This document shows positions 34,531 through 43,420 of a stretch of DNA of 64,000 bases, piece after piece. Within the stretch, counting starts at the first letter, position 1. Each line of letters begins with the position of its first letter. This stretch comes from Clitopilus passeckerianus. Taxonomy: Eukaryota; Basidiomycota; Agaricomycetes; Agaricales; Entolomataceae. Where the stretch lies: NCBI GenBank assembly GCA_944990035.1, contig CALYLX010000124.1, forward strand, positions 62,001-126,000, in the 5' to 3' direction. The notes beneath the pieces were generated by a model. The model had not been told where the DNA came from and did not search any database. It was given only the letters and a program-made list of their open reading frames with translations. The position numbers were made by a program, and so were the translations under genes.

Positions 34531-34850
34531 GCGTAAACCTCATTCTGACCACACCCAGTGTTACGCCGAAAGACAAGATGTTATTGAACAAGGTGGCGTT
34601 CGTGATTATGATCAAGAACAGCTGTCATTTTGGGCACGTCTTCTATGCATCGACGGCCTCGGGGACCGATGGTGGGAACTCTGCGGCTGTCAGGTGAGCA
34701 GAACTCAATTCTGGGAGTTCGGTGATTCTGGGTCTTCAGCATCGACGACCTCACTTCTTGGTGTTGGGTGTGTAGAAGACCTGATGGTCTTCGGCGAATC
34801 ATACGGGGTCGACGCTCGTTCGGGATCCCGTGTTCCATTTCCCTTACCAT

Positions 34851-35570
34851 GAGATTCACCATACTTACCCCTCTTGCTTTCATCGCTGCCGGCGCCTCAG
34901 CGGCCCCCTTCTCGAGATCCTTTGATTATTAACACACCGTCAGTGCTCAGTTATTTACTTCGATTCTATCTTATTGAGCATTGGGATCGACATGTCCAGC
35001 GCGAATGCCGCTATTTGCCAGCCAGTACTAATCAGTTGGGCTGAGGGCATATGTTCGTATATCCTACTTTCGGTATCCTAGAAAGTACAGGCACTCACGC
35101 ACATCATCTCGTCTCCCCCAGCTCCTTACTTCCCAGTATGTTCGCCCCTGATGCCTTGTTTATTTCCCTCGCTGATTCTTGGTCATCCAGCGGTCAGTGG
35201 TCAACCCATCCCGAATTGATTTTATCCCCAATGTTCCACTCTCATGACGATGGTCTAGAGTATACTCCTCCAGGACCCTACACCATCCGCAACGCCAATT
35301 GAATACATTTTGCAGTCCATGCAAATCCAACAAACTGGCCCGTGGACGCTAAAGCGGGCGAGCCTACGGTATGACGTGCACTTCCCGTCCGAAGACTTAA
35401 GCAATTATCTAGGAGCAACCATCAGCGTTGCAATCCTCGATTATATTGGCGAGGTTGCTTACTCCGCACCATTCAGTGTTCAAGCTGGTTGTAAGGCTAG
35501 TCGTATTTATCCCAATACCCATGAGAATAATGAGTCTGTTTTCGTAGCCGACACTAGCTGCCTTCAATGA
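34851..35570 (+). pseudogene. Decayed secreted beta-sandwich protein gene (NTP..CQP family)
   Basis: ATG at 34851 starts a good signal peptide of about 19 residues, but the frame stops at once (TAA near 34930), while the family's LIINTP segment follows in another frame. Next come an exon-like 'AAICQPVLISWAEGI' (about 34998..35052), a GTTCGT donor, an exon with 'PYFPVC' and a longer piece with 'WPVDAKAGEP' and 'ISVAILDYIGEVAYS' in differing frames. These blocks match the Agaricomycete family of secreted Ser/Thr-rich proteins with an N-terminal Kre9/Knh1-like domain. At least two frameshifts separate them. The same gene with a cleaner start lies at 44253..44819 on the other strand. Not likely to give a working protein. 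Confidence 0.6.
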
Positions 35571-35691
35571 AAACAGATTCGCTAGATCGTTTTGTAAATG
35601 TACCCAGAGTCCACATTATCTACTGTTCTGAAGAGGGCGTTTTATGTGTGTTCGGTTATGACAGGCCGTCAAGCTCAAGGGCAAGACTTTA

Positions 35692-36156
35692 TGTTAAGGC
35701 AGAGCCTAACAACTTAGGTAATACTGTTTACGCTCGATGTCTTTGATAAACAAAGACAGAGATTTGTCAGCAGCTGCGGCTGTACTGACGACCTGGTGAG
35801 ATTGACGAAGCAAGGGACTTAAAGGCAAAGTAGAGAACTAAGCAGTTAGGTAGATTGCCTAGGTCAAGCTGAGGAGCCTTGACCAAATGGTACAGGTTTA
35901 TATACCTATCTAATAGTTCTAAATATAGCACATGCGCAGCATGCTGAGTAAGTAATGAGTCATGCGCAGCATGATGAGTAAGTACATGAGTCAGAAAGAG
36001 TCAGATAAGGTATAAGTCTCTCACGATCGTGAGAGATGCGGAGTAAGCATGGAAAAAGATGAAAAATGCGCAGTGATGCGCAGCATATGTGAGTAATCGT
36101 GCATAGGTAAGCGGGCCGGGGTATGTAAGGAGAAACATGTAAGCAAAATCATAACA
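35692..36156 (-). repeat. 3' LTR
   Basis: 465 bp. On the minus strand U3 (36156 to about 35872) has two TGAGTCA sites (35956..35962 and 35987..35993) and a 20-bp perfect palindrome centred on ACGATCGT (36017..36036). A TATATAAA box lies at 35904..35897. R and U5 run from about 35871 to 35692. Confidence 0.95.
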
Positions 36157-36189
36157 TTACCCTCTCGCTATCGTTGAAGTCTCCTGACT

Positions 36190-36501
36190 TCAATTCCTTC
36201 CTTTACCCCAGAAGTGACGGTCTATGCCCTTGTGGTAGCGTTGTGGGCAGCTAACCGGGTAATGGCCTGGGCCACGATGATGGCACAGACGACACACAAA
36301 ACGAAAGCAATGACACTGTCGGTGTCTGCCTCCACAAATGTAGCATCTGAACCATCTGGGTGGTGGTGGTCTGTTGGCAAGGTATCCGGTGCGCGGCGCC
36401 TTCTGGGACGATACTGTCGAGGGAAGGTTCACCAGCGTTGGTGAGTCGGACTCTGGTGGGCTTTCGAATGCGGAGAGGTATGGCGTTGGAGGGTTTGCCA
36501 T
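36190..36501 (-). CDS. Accessory frame 2 of the retrotransposon: Cys/His-rich protein
   Basis: From an internal ATG at 36501 the frame gives 103 residues; it is open further upstream to 36615 without an ATG. A proline/serine-rich N-terminal half is followed by two Cys/His clusters: 'CYICGGRHRQCHC' (C-x2-C-x3-H-x2-C) and 'CRLCHHRGPGHYPVSC' (C-x2-C-x6-H-x4-C), similar to but longer than a retroviral zinc knuckle, then a basic end. It ends 33 bp before the 3' LTR. It is in the same frame as accessory frame 1, with stops between them. Likely nucleic-acid or zinc binding; the role in the element is unknown. Confidence 0.55.
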   Translation of the reverse strand: MANPPTPYLSAFESPPESDSPTLVNLPSTVSSQKAPRTGYLANRPPPPRWFRCYICGGRHRQCHCFRFVCRLCHHRGPGHYPVSCPQRYHKGIDRHFWGKGRN

Positions 36502-36690
36502 TGGGATTGATGTTTTCCTTGTTGTCGTTCTGTTCTTTTTGACGAAGGGGTTATGTTTTATTTTGCGGCGGTGTGTAAATTGGTGACGGGAGGAAATGCT
36601 CGTAGGGTTCCGCAAACTTGACGTGCAGTGAGGATTGTGACTTCCTCTTCTTGACTTTCCTCAGGCCCCCAGGGATTGGAGGCAAGGGTT

Positions 36691-37053
36691 TCAAGTCTGT
36701 CTCCTCTGGGTTGTTGAACCAGTTTTGTCGTTCGGGAAGAATTCGTCGAGGAAAGCTGTTCCTCCAATAGCAAAGAAGAGGTCTGTGAGGGTCTCCTCCG
36801 TTTCTCGATCAACTTTGTCCAAAAGTTGATCAAGATCGTCAGTGGTTTTCGCAAATTGGTGGCGCAGACGAGCCACTTCGTTGCGAGTTTCGGTTCGTCG
36901 GTTTTGGTAGAGGGTTCCTTGTTCTCCCACAGCGGTGAGAGGGTTGTCGTTGCTGCTCCAGGCAGTATGCGTACGGAGCGCCGTAATAGCGGTATCGGAT
37001 TTGAAGGTGTTGCGGATGATGGTGCGGTCGTAGGAAGAGGCATTTTGAGACAT
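36691..37053 (-). CDS. Accessory frame 1 of the retrotransposon
   Basis: An ATG 39 bp after the integrase stop opens a 120-residue frame. It is polar and charged: an N-terminal S/T/N-rich half, then a probable coiled coil ('RNEVARLRHQFAKTTDDL') with leucine/isoleucine spacing and an acidic 'DRETEETLTDLFFAI'. No signal peptide, membrane segment or known domain. It sits where env or other extra genes occur in some LTR elements. An overlapping frame (36558..37043) on the same strand is probably a shadow. I do not recognise it. Confidence 0.5.
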   Translation of the reverse strand: MSQNASSYDRTIIRNTFKSDTAITALRTHTAWSSNDNPLTAVGEQGTLYQNRRTETRNEVARLRHQFAKTTDDLDQLLDKVDRETEETLTDLFFAIGGTAFLDEFFPNDKTGSTTQRRQT

Positions 37054-37091
37054 TGTTATATAGTGGATGTGAGTGGGTTTGCTATGTGGTG

Positions 37092-38732
37092 TCAGGTGAG
37101 TTTCTTCCTCTTTTTATACTCGGTGAGTATTTTCTTGGCGTTCCGCAGTTCCGACTCGGGCATCCATTCGTTGTCCGCTGATGGCCATCCCTTCCATTTT
37201 ACGAGGTATCTGTGTCGCCCTTTGCCTTGTTTCTGATGGGCCACAATTGCTTCTATTTCGTATTCTTCTATTCCGTCGATTTCGTCAGGTGGCGGTTTAG
37301 AGAAGCTGGGTCCATGCGCTTTGGTGGAGATGTAACGGGTGAGAAGTGACGCGTGAATCACCGGGTGGATCTTCCATCGTCTTGGCAGGTCGAGTTTATA
37401 GGTCAGGTGTCCTTTTACCTCAAGTATCTTGAAGGGTCCTTCTCGTTTGGGTGCTAGTTTCTTGGAGATGTTTCCTTGATTGAGATTTGTGGCTTCTAAC
37501 CACACCTTTTCTCCGACTTTGAATGGGGTGAACTGTCGTGTGATCTTCTCTGCCATGCGTTGCGCAGCAAGTGCATGTGCAGCATTTGCTTCATCGCGTG
37601 CTAGCAGAAGTTCCTTGATCCGTTTGTCAACTGCGGGAATTTTGCTAGTGGGAGCAACTGATGGGAGTGCAGGTGGTTCGTATCCCATCATTAGGTAGAA
37701 TGGGGTTCGTTTGGTGACAGAGTGTGTTCGGCTGTTGTAGGAGAATTCTAGAGTGGTAATCCATTTGGACCAGGATTCGGGGTTCTGTGCACAGAAGATG
37801 CGGAGATAGGCATCAATCTCCTGATTGATCCTTTCTGTCGCACCATCGGTTTGTGGGTGGTAGGCGGTGCTCATGTTGAGCTTGATTCCAAGGAGTCGTC
37901 CCATTTCTTGGAAAACTTTAGAGGCGAATTGAGGTCCTCTGTCTGAAATTCCTTTGTCGGGAAGTCCAAAGCGACGGTAAACGTTGTCAATGTAGGCGTT
38001 TGCAGTTCCTGTGGCGTCGATTTTCTTTGTGCAAGGGATGAAAATTGCCCCCTTCGTAGCTCCATGGTCGACCACGGCCATAATGCTATCGAAACCATCA
38101 CTCTCTGGGAGATCCGTGTGAAAATCGTACGTCACTAGCGAAAATGGCCTAGTGGTTTCGGATTTGATGGGCATTAATGGTGGAGCGGTGGGGTGGCGAT
38201 TGATTTTCATTTGCTGGCACATTGCACAGCCCTGCACAAAGTTCTTGATGAACACTGACATCCCTGGCCACCAGTAGTCCTTCCGGACTTTTTCCAGTGT
38301 CCCAAATTGTCCAGGGTGTCCTGCGCTGGGTAGATCGTGATAACGTTGGACTATCTTCCTTCGGAGGTCTTCGTCATCTGGTACCACACACTTGTCCTTG
38401 TAGTACAAGATGCCATCGTCAAATTTCCAGTCTTCCAGGTTTGATCGGATTGGTGGGGGTCCGTCTTCTTTGGCGGTGCGAATGGCGTCAACAATCAGTT
38501 TGTCATTGACCATCTTGTGTACAATTTCGTCCTTTAGTTCAATGTCAATTGAGCGAAGGAAGAGCTTGTCGGGGAGGAGAATGATGTCTTCGTTGTCGGT
38601 GTCTTCACCTGGGATGTGGTCTGGTCGTCGAGATAGTGCGTCAGATTGTATCATCTTTGCACCAGGGGTGTGTACAAGTTTGATGTTAAACTGGGATAGC
38701 ATCAAATTCCATCTTGCTTGTCGTCGGTTCAA
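37092..38732 (-). CDS. pol: RNase H end, integrase and chromodomain of Pol
   Basis: The frame starts within RNase H ('[15 protein letters not shown]'); the TTG at 38732 is not a real start. The RNase H end is followed by the HHCC zinc finger ('[11 protein letters not shown]' to 'GCAMCQQM'), then the integrase core with D in '[12 protein letters not shown]', D in 'SDRGPQFAS' and E in '[14 protein letters not shown]' (D-D-35-E). A GPY/F-like module ('[15 protein letters not shown]') follows. The C-terminus is a chromodomain ('[10 protein letters not shown]', '[22 protein letters not shown]'), which steers integration to marked chromatin in this clade. All catalytic residues are kept. Confidence 0.93.
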   Translation of the reverse strand: MNRRQARWNLMLSQFNIKLVHTPGAKMIQSDALSRRPDHIPGEDTDNEDIILLPDKLFLRSIDIELKDEIVHKMVNDKLIVDAIRTAKEDGPPPIRSNLEDWKFDDGILYYKDKCVVPDDEDLRRKIVQRYHDLPSAGHPGQFGTLEKVRKDYWWPGMSVFIKNFVQGCAMCQQMKINRHPTAPPLMPIKSETTRPFSLVTYDFHTDLPESDGFDSIMAVVDHGATKGAIFIPCTKKIDATGTANAYIDNVYRRFGLPDKGISDRGPQFASKVFQEMGRLLGIKLNMSTAYHPQTDGATERINQEIDAYLRIFCAQNPESWSKWITTLEFSYNSRTHSVTKRTPFYLMMGYEPPALPSVAPTSKIPAVDKRIKELLLARDEANAAHALAAQRMAEKITRQFTPFKVGEKVWLEATNLNQGNISKKLAPKREGPFKILEVKGHLTYKLDLPRRWKIHPVIHASLLTRYISTKAHGPSFSKPPPDEIDGIEEYEIEAIVAHQKQGKGRHRYLVKWKGWPSADNEWMPESELRNAKKILTEYKKRKKLT

Positions 38733-40267
38733 CTTCCGGGCTTCTCGGAAGTATGTGAGGTTTTGTGATCGGATAGAATCACAACTGAATGTTGGGATCC
38801 ATGGAAGTAGTGTCGCCAGGTTTCTAATGCGCGGATAATGCCTAGAAGTTCTCGGTCGTAGATTTCATAGTTCCGTTCTGTTTCCGAGAACGATTTAGAT
38901 ATGAAACCACATGGGTGCCATGATCCGTTGGCGTCACGTTGTTGTAGGACTGCTCCTGTTGCATGTTTTGAGGCGTCGCTTTCCACCACAAATGGCTTCG
39001 TGGGATCAGGCATCAGCAACACAGGCGCTTCCAGGAATTTGTCTTTCAGGGTAGTGAAAGCTTTGTGACATTCATTGGTCCATTCCCATTTCTTGTCTTT
39101 CTTGGTGAGTTCGTTCAGCGGTTTGGCAATTTCCGCATATTTTCCGATGAACCTGCGGTAAAAGTTTCCGAATCCTAGGAATGATCGGACTTCCTTTACT
39201 GTAGTTGGCGTAGGCCAGTCGCGCATCCCTGCAAGTTTGACAGGGTCCATGGAGATCTTGTTTGGTTCAATGATGAACCCAAGGTATTCCACTCTTGTGG
39301 TGTCAAATTGGCATTTCTCTGCTTTGAGGTAGAGATCGTTGTTTTGTAGTCTTTGTAAGACTCTGCGTGTGCGTTCTCGGTGTTTTTCTGGATCGTTGGA
39401 GAAGATGAGGATGTCGTCCATGTAGATGATGACCCATCCTTCGTCTATCATGTCTCGGAAAAGGTGGTTCATCATTGCTTGGAAGGTACCGGGTGAGTTC
39501 ATTAGTCCAAAGAACATCACCATTGGTTCAAATAACCCTCGGTTGGTCTTGAACGCTGCTTTCCATTGGTCACCATCTTTGATGCGGATGTTGTGATATC
39601 CCCATCGAATGTCGAGTTTGGTGAAGACAGTTGCTCCTTTGAGTTTATCGATGAGTTCGCTAGCCAGCGGTAAGGGGTAAGCGTTAGGTATTGTTCCTTC
39701 GTTGAGTCGTCGGTAATCCTGACATGGTCTCAGGGCTTCCGAGTCTTTCTTTGCAACAAAGAAGAACGGAGATGCTTGTGGGGAGTTGGATTCTCGGATG
39801 TATCCTTTGGCTAGATTTTCCTTGAGAAACTCGTCGAGTTTTTCTTGCTCTAAGGGGCTGAGCGGATAGACCTTGCAGTCTTTTGGCACGAAATCTGTCT
39901 TCAGATCTATGGCGTGATCCCAGGGTCGGCTTGGTGGGAATCGTTCAGATGCTGCTTTCTCAAAGACTTTTCTGTAGTCTTGAAGATAGTCGGGGATGAT
40001 TTCGTCAAGGGATTTCTTTGGTTCCTTATCTTCTCGTTTATGTTCCAGAGCTTGCGAAATTGATGTTTTCGCACGTATCCACACCTGCTGTGTGTGGTGT
40101 CTGGTTGCTGGATGGTGTGTTACCACCGTCTGTCGTATTGTGGTAGTTGGCCTGATTGGCCCGTACACAAGGTAATCCTTTGTGTGTTCCTGCGTAAGTG
40201 GGGTTCCTCCTTGGTGAATATTCCGACTGCCGGTTCGTTCTGGCAGTATGCGATGAGAAAATCTTCA
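38729..40267 (-). CDS. pol: Reverse transcriptase and N-terminal RNase H of Pol
   Basis: The RT frame is open from about 40267, with no ATG. It shows 'ISQALEHK' linker, '[15 protein letters not shown]', '[11 protein letters not shown]', '[13 protein letters not shown]', '[16 protein letters not shown]' and the catalytic 'YMDDILIFS', then the connection '[12 protein letters not shown]' and RNase H from '[16 protein letters not shown]' (first catalytic D) through '[12 protein letters not shown]' (E). All catalytic residues are present. The frame ends 12 codons after 'VILSDHK', because an A-run at 38764..38761 is one base short; RNase H and integrase continue in the next frame. It copies the RNA into DNA. 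Best match by motif: Ty3/gypsy chromovirus. Confidence 0.92.
38761..38764 (-). other. One-base deletion breaking RNase H frame
   Basis: The run of four A on the minus strand is one short of what the RNase H reading needs; both sides are well-conserved family sequence. It is either an inactivating mutation or a homopolymer error in the assembly. Confidence 0.7.
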
Positions 40268-40923
40268 TTGATCTCTTCTCCGTCTTCGACTATTCGGAAA
40301 TAGTCGCTAAGTCCTTCTGATTTTCCGGGATTCTCTTCGGAACAATCAGGTGCTGGGGTAGGTGGCGTGTTTTCCTCTAGTAGTTGTTCTCGGATGGCTC
40401 TCATCCGCTTGATGTCTACTGCTCGCATCAATGTTTGCGACAGTCGTTGGGTAATGCGTGATTCGTCGATTTCGAGTGTGCCGTCGCTCCACGATATGAT
40501 TGGATCTACCCGTTTTAGCCAGGGTAATCCAAAAATCAGGTGGTCTTTCCCGAGTCCAGTGACAAAACATCTTTCCTTGATGATGGCTGTCCCTATCTTG
40601 GCAATAACCCAGGTAAAGTGGGTAATAGTTCCTTGTTTGTTCAGGGTGCCATCAACGTTTCGTGCTGTAATCGGTTGTCGGAGTGGGAGTAGTGGGAGGT
40701 GATGTGTCTTGGCGAAGACGGAGTCGATAAATGACCCTTGCGCTCCAGAGTCAATGAGAGCTTTTGTGCCGGCGATTGTTGTATTTCCATCTAGGGGGTC
40801 TTGTAGAGAGATTGGGATACGCATAGATTCAGCATAAAAATCAGTAGCTACAAGTACACTGGAAATATCAATCGGGCGAGGAAGTACTGACGTCGGCTTT
40901 GCAGTCTTCCTCTTTAAAAACCC
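40120..40923 (-). CDS. pol: Aspartic protease part of Pol
   Basis: The frame is open from the Gag stop; its first ATG is at 40824. Soon after comes the retropepsin active site '[11 protein letters not shown]' (D-S-G-A), then '[17 protein letters not shown]', typical of Ty3/gypsy proteases (I-L-G-x-P-W type). One catalytic aspartate per chain is as expected for a dimeric enzyme. The C-terminal part, with acidic '[16 protein letters not shown]', is the linker to RT. The frame closes at 40120, while the RT frame is open from about 40267, overlapping in the -1 phase. It cleaves the Gag-Pol polyprotein. Confidence 0.85.
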   Translation of the reverse strand, partial: GFLKRKTAKPTSVLPRPIDISSVLVATDFYAESMRIPISLQDPLDGNTTIAGTKALIDSGAQGSFIDSVFAKTHHLPLLPLRQPITARNVDGTLNKQGTITHFTWVIAKIGTAIIKERCFVTGLGKDHLIFGLPWLKRVDPIISWSDGTLEIDESRITQRLSQTLMRAVDIKRMRAIREQLLEENTPPTPAPDCSEENPGKSEGLSDYFRIVEDGEEINEDFLIAYCQNEPAVGIFTKEEPHLRRNTQRITLCTGQSGQLPQYDRRW

Positions 40924-41843
40924 TCAGCCTCTGCTTCGGTGTAGAATTCAGCGGCTTCTTCTTGGGGCATGTCAGCTAGGACTGCTCTGACATATTTGAT
41001 CAACTCGGCTCCCTTCTCAGGTTTCTTGTGGAATCGGCTGTCATTGTTGCTAGGGTAGGTTCTTCCAAAATTCTTCCTTTGAAGACATTGTTGGATCGTG
41101 TGACCTTTCTTGGAGCAATAGTAGCACAAGTTGTTCTTCTTGTGATGTTCTCTTTCCTCCTGGGTGAGGCGGCGTTTGGGTGGATCAGTGGTGAAACGAT
41201 CAACATCCATAGCCATTGGGTCTCGGGCTCCAGTAGGTGTTTTGTAAGCACCTTTGACCATATCAGATGTCTTGATGATACGGGTATGTCCCATGATTGT
41301 CTTGGCACGTCGCCAGTTGTTGTCAAACTGGACGGCTTTCTTGACCCAATCGTCGAATGTGGTAGGAGGGGAATCGGAAAAGAGAATTTTCTCTCGGAGT
41401 TTGGGGGTAAGTCCTTCCATGAAGATCTCAATCTTTGCAGTGTCACCGCTGAGATCAGTTCGTGCAAGAATATTCTTGAAGACGGTGACAAATTCGTCAG
41501 CTGTCCCATCCTGTCGTAAGGCTTTGAGTTGGAGGAGTGCGGCAGCTTTGTCGTCGGTAGGGGAAAAGGCTTCTTTGAATTGGTTGATAAATTCAGCGTA
41601 GGTGGCTCTCCTTTCAGCTGCTGAATATTTATCGTGAAATTCTAATCCCCATGCTGCTGCAGTTCCTTCTTTGAGGAAGGATAGGGCGATGCGAATCTTC
41701 TTGTCATCTTCGAGTTGGTTGAGGTTGTTTAGGATGAGGTAGTCTTCAAGTTCCTGAATGAACTTTCTGGTCTTGGATCGGTCTCCGGAGAACGTTTGGG
41801 GTTTGGCTCCAATGTCCTTCTTGTTGTTGTTGTCTTGTGACAT
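40914..41843 (-). CDS. gag: Gag of the LTR retrotransposon
   Basis: I start at ATG 41843 (M-S-Q-D-N-N-N), giving 309 residues and the usual short N-terminus before 'KPQTFSGDRSKTRKFIQEL', a conserved start of the retrotransposon Gag capsid domain. The capsid part covers about residues 15-150 ('AAAWGLEFHDKYS', 'FINQFKEAFSP'). A basic linker precedes a CCHC zinc knuckle C-x2-C-x4-H-x4-C ('CYYCSKKGHTIQQC', about residues 243-256). The same frame stays open upstream to about 42405 without an ATG and with protein-like composition, rich in E and Q near the Gag start. The stop TAA directly follows the slippery run GGGTTTT. Gag packages the RNA and forms the particle. Confidence 0.9.
   Translation of the reverse strand: MSQDNNNKKDIGAKPQTFSGDRSKTRKFIQELEDYLILNNLNQLEDDKKIRIALSFLKEGTAAAWGLEFHDKYSAAERRATYAEFINQFKEAFSPTDDKAAALLQLKALRQDGTADEFVTVFKNILARTDLSGDTAKIEIFMEGLTPKLREKILFSDSPPTTFDDWVKKAVQFDNNWRRAKTIMGHTRIIKTSDMVKGAYKTPTGARDPMAMDVDRFTTDPPKRRLTQEEREHHKKNNLCYYCSKKGHTIQQCLQRKNFGRTYPSNNDSRFHKKPEKGAELIKYVRAVLADMPQEEAAEFYTEAEAEGF
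40917..40923 (-). other. Candidate -1 frameshift site Gag/Pol
   Basis: The minus strand reads G-GGT-TTT-TAA in the Gag frame, so the heptamer GGGTTTT fits X-XXY-YYZ and directly abuts the stop codon. A -1 slip enters the protease frame, which is open from here. A lost T in the T5 run would look the same. Confidence 0.55.
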
Positions 41844-42428
41844 TTCGTAGTCGAAATCGAAGTCGGTCTCTGGTTCAATTGTTTCTGCACTGGGGCGCTC
41901 CTCTGGCTCAGCTGTGGGGCTCTCCTCTAGCTGTTGTTGTACTTGGTGTTCTTCTTCTTCCTCTTCGGGCAAGACAGAAGCGCTGGTAGACGGGACTAGT
42001 GATGGGTTCCTGGATATTGCTGTGGGTAATGGTGCGAAGCGTCGCTGTTCCTCCTCGTCTACTTCAATGTCGTGTTCTCGTTGAGCTCGGACAATAGCAG
42101 GGGTCTTATGAGGTCGTTCAGGGGTAGGGAAGTCTAGAGCGTGGAAGTGTCTGTTTTCAACGGCAACGGTGGTGAATGTGAATTTGCCAAGAGAGAGAGA
42201 GGCGTAGCACCAGCGGTTATTGTTGTGATTAAAACCGCAGTAGCTTCCGTTGGTGAACTTGTAGACGTTGTTGGTTCCTTCTACTAGAGTGGTATTTCGT
42301 GGCGGGTGGTCTGCCCTGTGTACGACCGTGGTGACTGAGTGGTAGCCGCAACGGCAATCGGCCTGTTGCGTGCTTCTGCTGTGTTGTCGTGGGGTGGGCC
42401 TGCGCTAACAATGAGCGGGCCTTCTGAA

Positions 42429-42439
42429 CAGCTTGACCT
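42429..42439 (-). other. Primer-binding site for self-priming
   Basis: Two bases inside the 5' LTR the RNA reads AGGTCAAGCTG. It does not begin TGG, as a site for a tRNA 3'-CCA end would, but is an 11/11 complement of the predicted RNA 5' end. Confidence 0.7.
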
Positions 42440-42441
42440 TT

Positions 42442-42906
42442 TGTTAAGGCAGAGCCTAACAACTTAGGTAATACTGTTTACGCTCGATGTCTTTGATAAA
42501 CAAAGACAGAGATTTGTCAGCAGCTGCGGCTGTACTGACGACCTGGTGAGATTGACGAAGCAAGGGACTTAAAGGCAAAGTAGAGAACTAAGCAGTTAGG
42601 TAGATTGCCTAGGTCAAGCTGAGGAGCCTTGACCAAATGGTACAGGTTTATATACCTATCTAATAGTTCTAAATATAGCACATGCGCAGCATGCTGAGTA
42701 AGTAATGAGTCATGCGCAGCATGATGAGTAAGTACATGAGTCAGAAAGAGTCAGATAAGGTATAAGTCTCTCACGATCGTGAGAGATGCGGAGTAAGCAT
42801 GGAAAAAGATGAAAAATGCGCAGTGATGCGCAGCATATGTGAGTAATCGTGCATAGGTAAGCGGGCCGGGGTATGTAAGGAGAAACATGTAAGCAAAATC
42901 ATAACA
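42442..42906 (-). repeat. 5' LTR
   Basis: 465 bp, apparently identical to the 3' LTR. It drives the element: TATATAAA at 42654..42647 and a predicted cap site about 33 bases on at 42621. Confidence 0.95.
42611..42621 (-). promoter_or_regulatory. Predicted RNA 5' end and self-primer
   Basis: The transcript predicted from the TATA box would begin CAGCTTGACCT. These 11 bases are exactly complementary to the primer-binding site at 42429..42439, as in the self-priming Tf1/sushi group, where the first 11 nt of the RNA prime reverse transcription. Confidence 0.7.
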
Positions 42907-42911
42907 CTTTA

Positions 42912-43392
42912 TACTTCGAAGTGTCCCCAGAATGATCTGTAATAAAAGGCTATAGGGACCTAGTAGATACGAGTATGCTGTCGTCCAGGTTCAAACAGGG
43001 AGCCTTGTGAGTGTTTCCGAAATTCCAGTCTTGATTCTGTGGATCTTGTCACAATCGGGATGTTTTCTTGCGTCAGAACCGTTCCCTTGTCGTTATTCAC
43101 CAGAAATCGCATTCTTCTTCCCGTCATGGATCTCACGTGCATTTTCCCATCTTGCAGTCATCCGAAGAATCCATACTGAAGTGCATCCGCATGACCCAAA
43201 CGGTCAAGTGGACAGATGGGATGGGCATTTGAGTCTCCTGCAATCGCTACTACTTACCCGCGTGACCACAAGGTGTATAACGGGGCAAAGATTTCAGCGC
43301 CGATTTCGGTCACAGCATTCCAGCGGATTATAACTCAATTTGGGATGAAGTTCCGCAGATCCGAGACAGGCACAACTGGGGCGTTGCTGAGG
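42912..43392. other. Flank of the retrotransposon, upstream of the cupin gene
   Basis: A CCAGGTTCAAACAGGG word near 42987 resembles a weak minus-strand tRNA T-arm as at 24.0 kb. Otherwise nothing is recognised. Confidence 0.4.
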
Positions 43393-43400
43393 TATAAATA
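43393..43400 (+). promoter_or_regulatory. TATA box of the cupin gene
   Basis: TATAAATA lies only 21 bases before the first ATG (43421). Transcription would then start at about that ATG, so translation might begin at the next in-frame ATG, 43484. Confidence 0.5.
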
Positions 43401-43420
43401 CGAGGCGGAATGGCACGTTG

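Larger units (their letters stand above)
35692..42906 (-). mobile_element. Complete Ty3/gypsy chromovirus LTR retrotransposon
   Basis: The element is 7,215 bp with 465-bp LTRs that look identical base for base, starting TGTTA and ending TAACA, and the exact 5-bp target duplication CTTTA at 35687..35691 and 42907..42911. Reading on the minus strand it carries 5' LTR, self-primer site, Gag with a zinc knuckle, protease, RT-RNase H, integrase with chromodomain, two extra frames, a purine-rich tract (GAGAGGG) and the 3' LTR. The order PR-RT-RH-IN and the chromodomain place it in the chromoviruses. Identical LTRs mean a very recent insertion. Frame changes at Gag/PR, PR/RT and inside RNase H are listed separately. 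Confidence 0.95.

Noticed and set aside
36558..37043. 161-codon minus-strand frame as a further accessory gene of the retrotransposon
   Set aside because: It overlaps the ATG-started frame 36691..37053 in another phase and has a low-complexity S/T/P/L composition typical of a shadow.
38732..38732. Independent integrase gene starting at 38732
   Set aside because: The codon is TTG within the conserved RNase H domain; the apparent start is only the point where the frame changes.
42429..42441. tRNA-primed primer-binding site
   Set aside because: No TGG follows the LTR, and I could find no tRNA 3'-end complement; the self-complement to the RNA 5' end explains it better.
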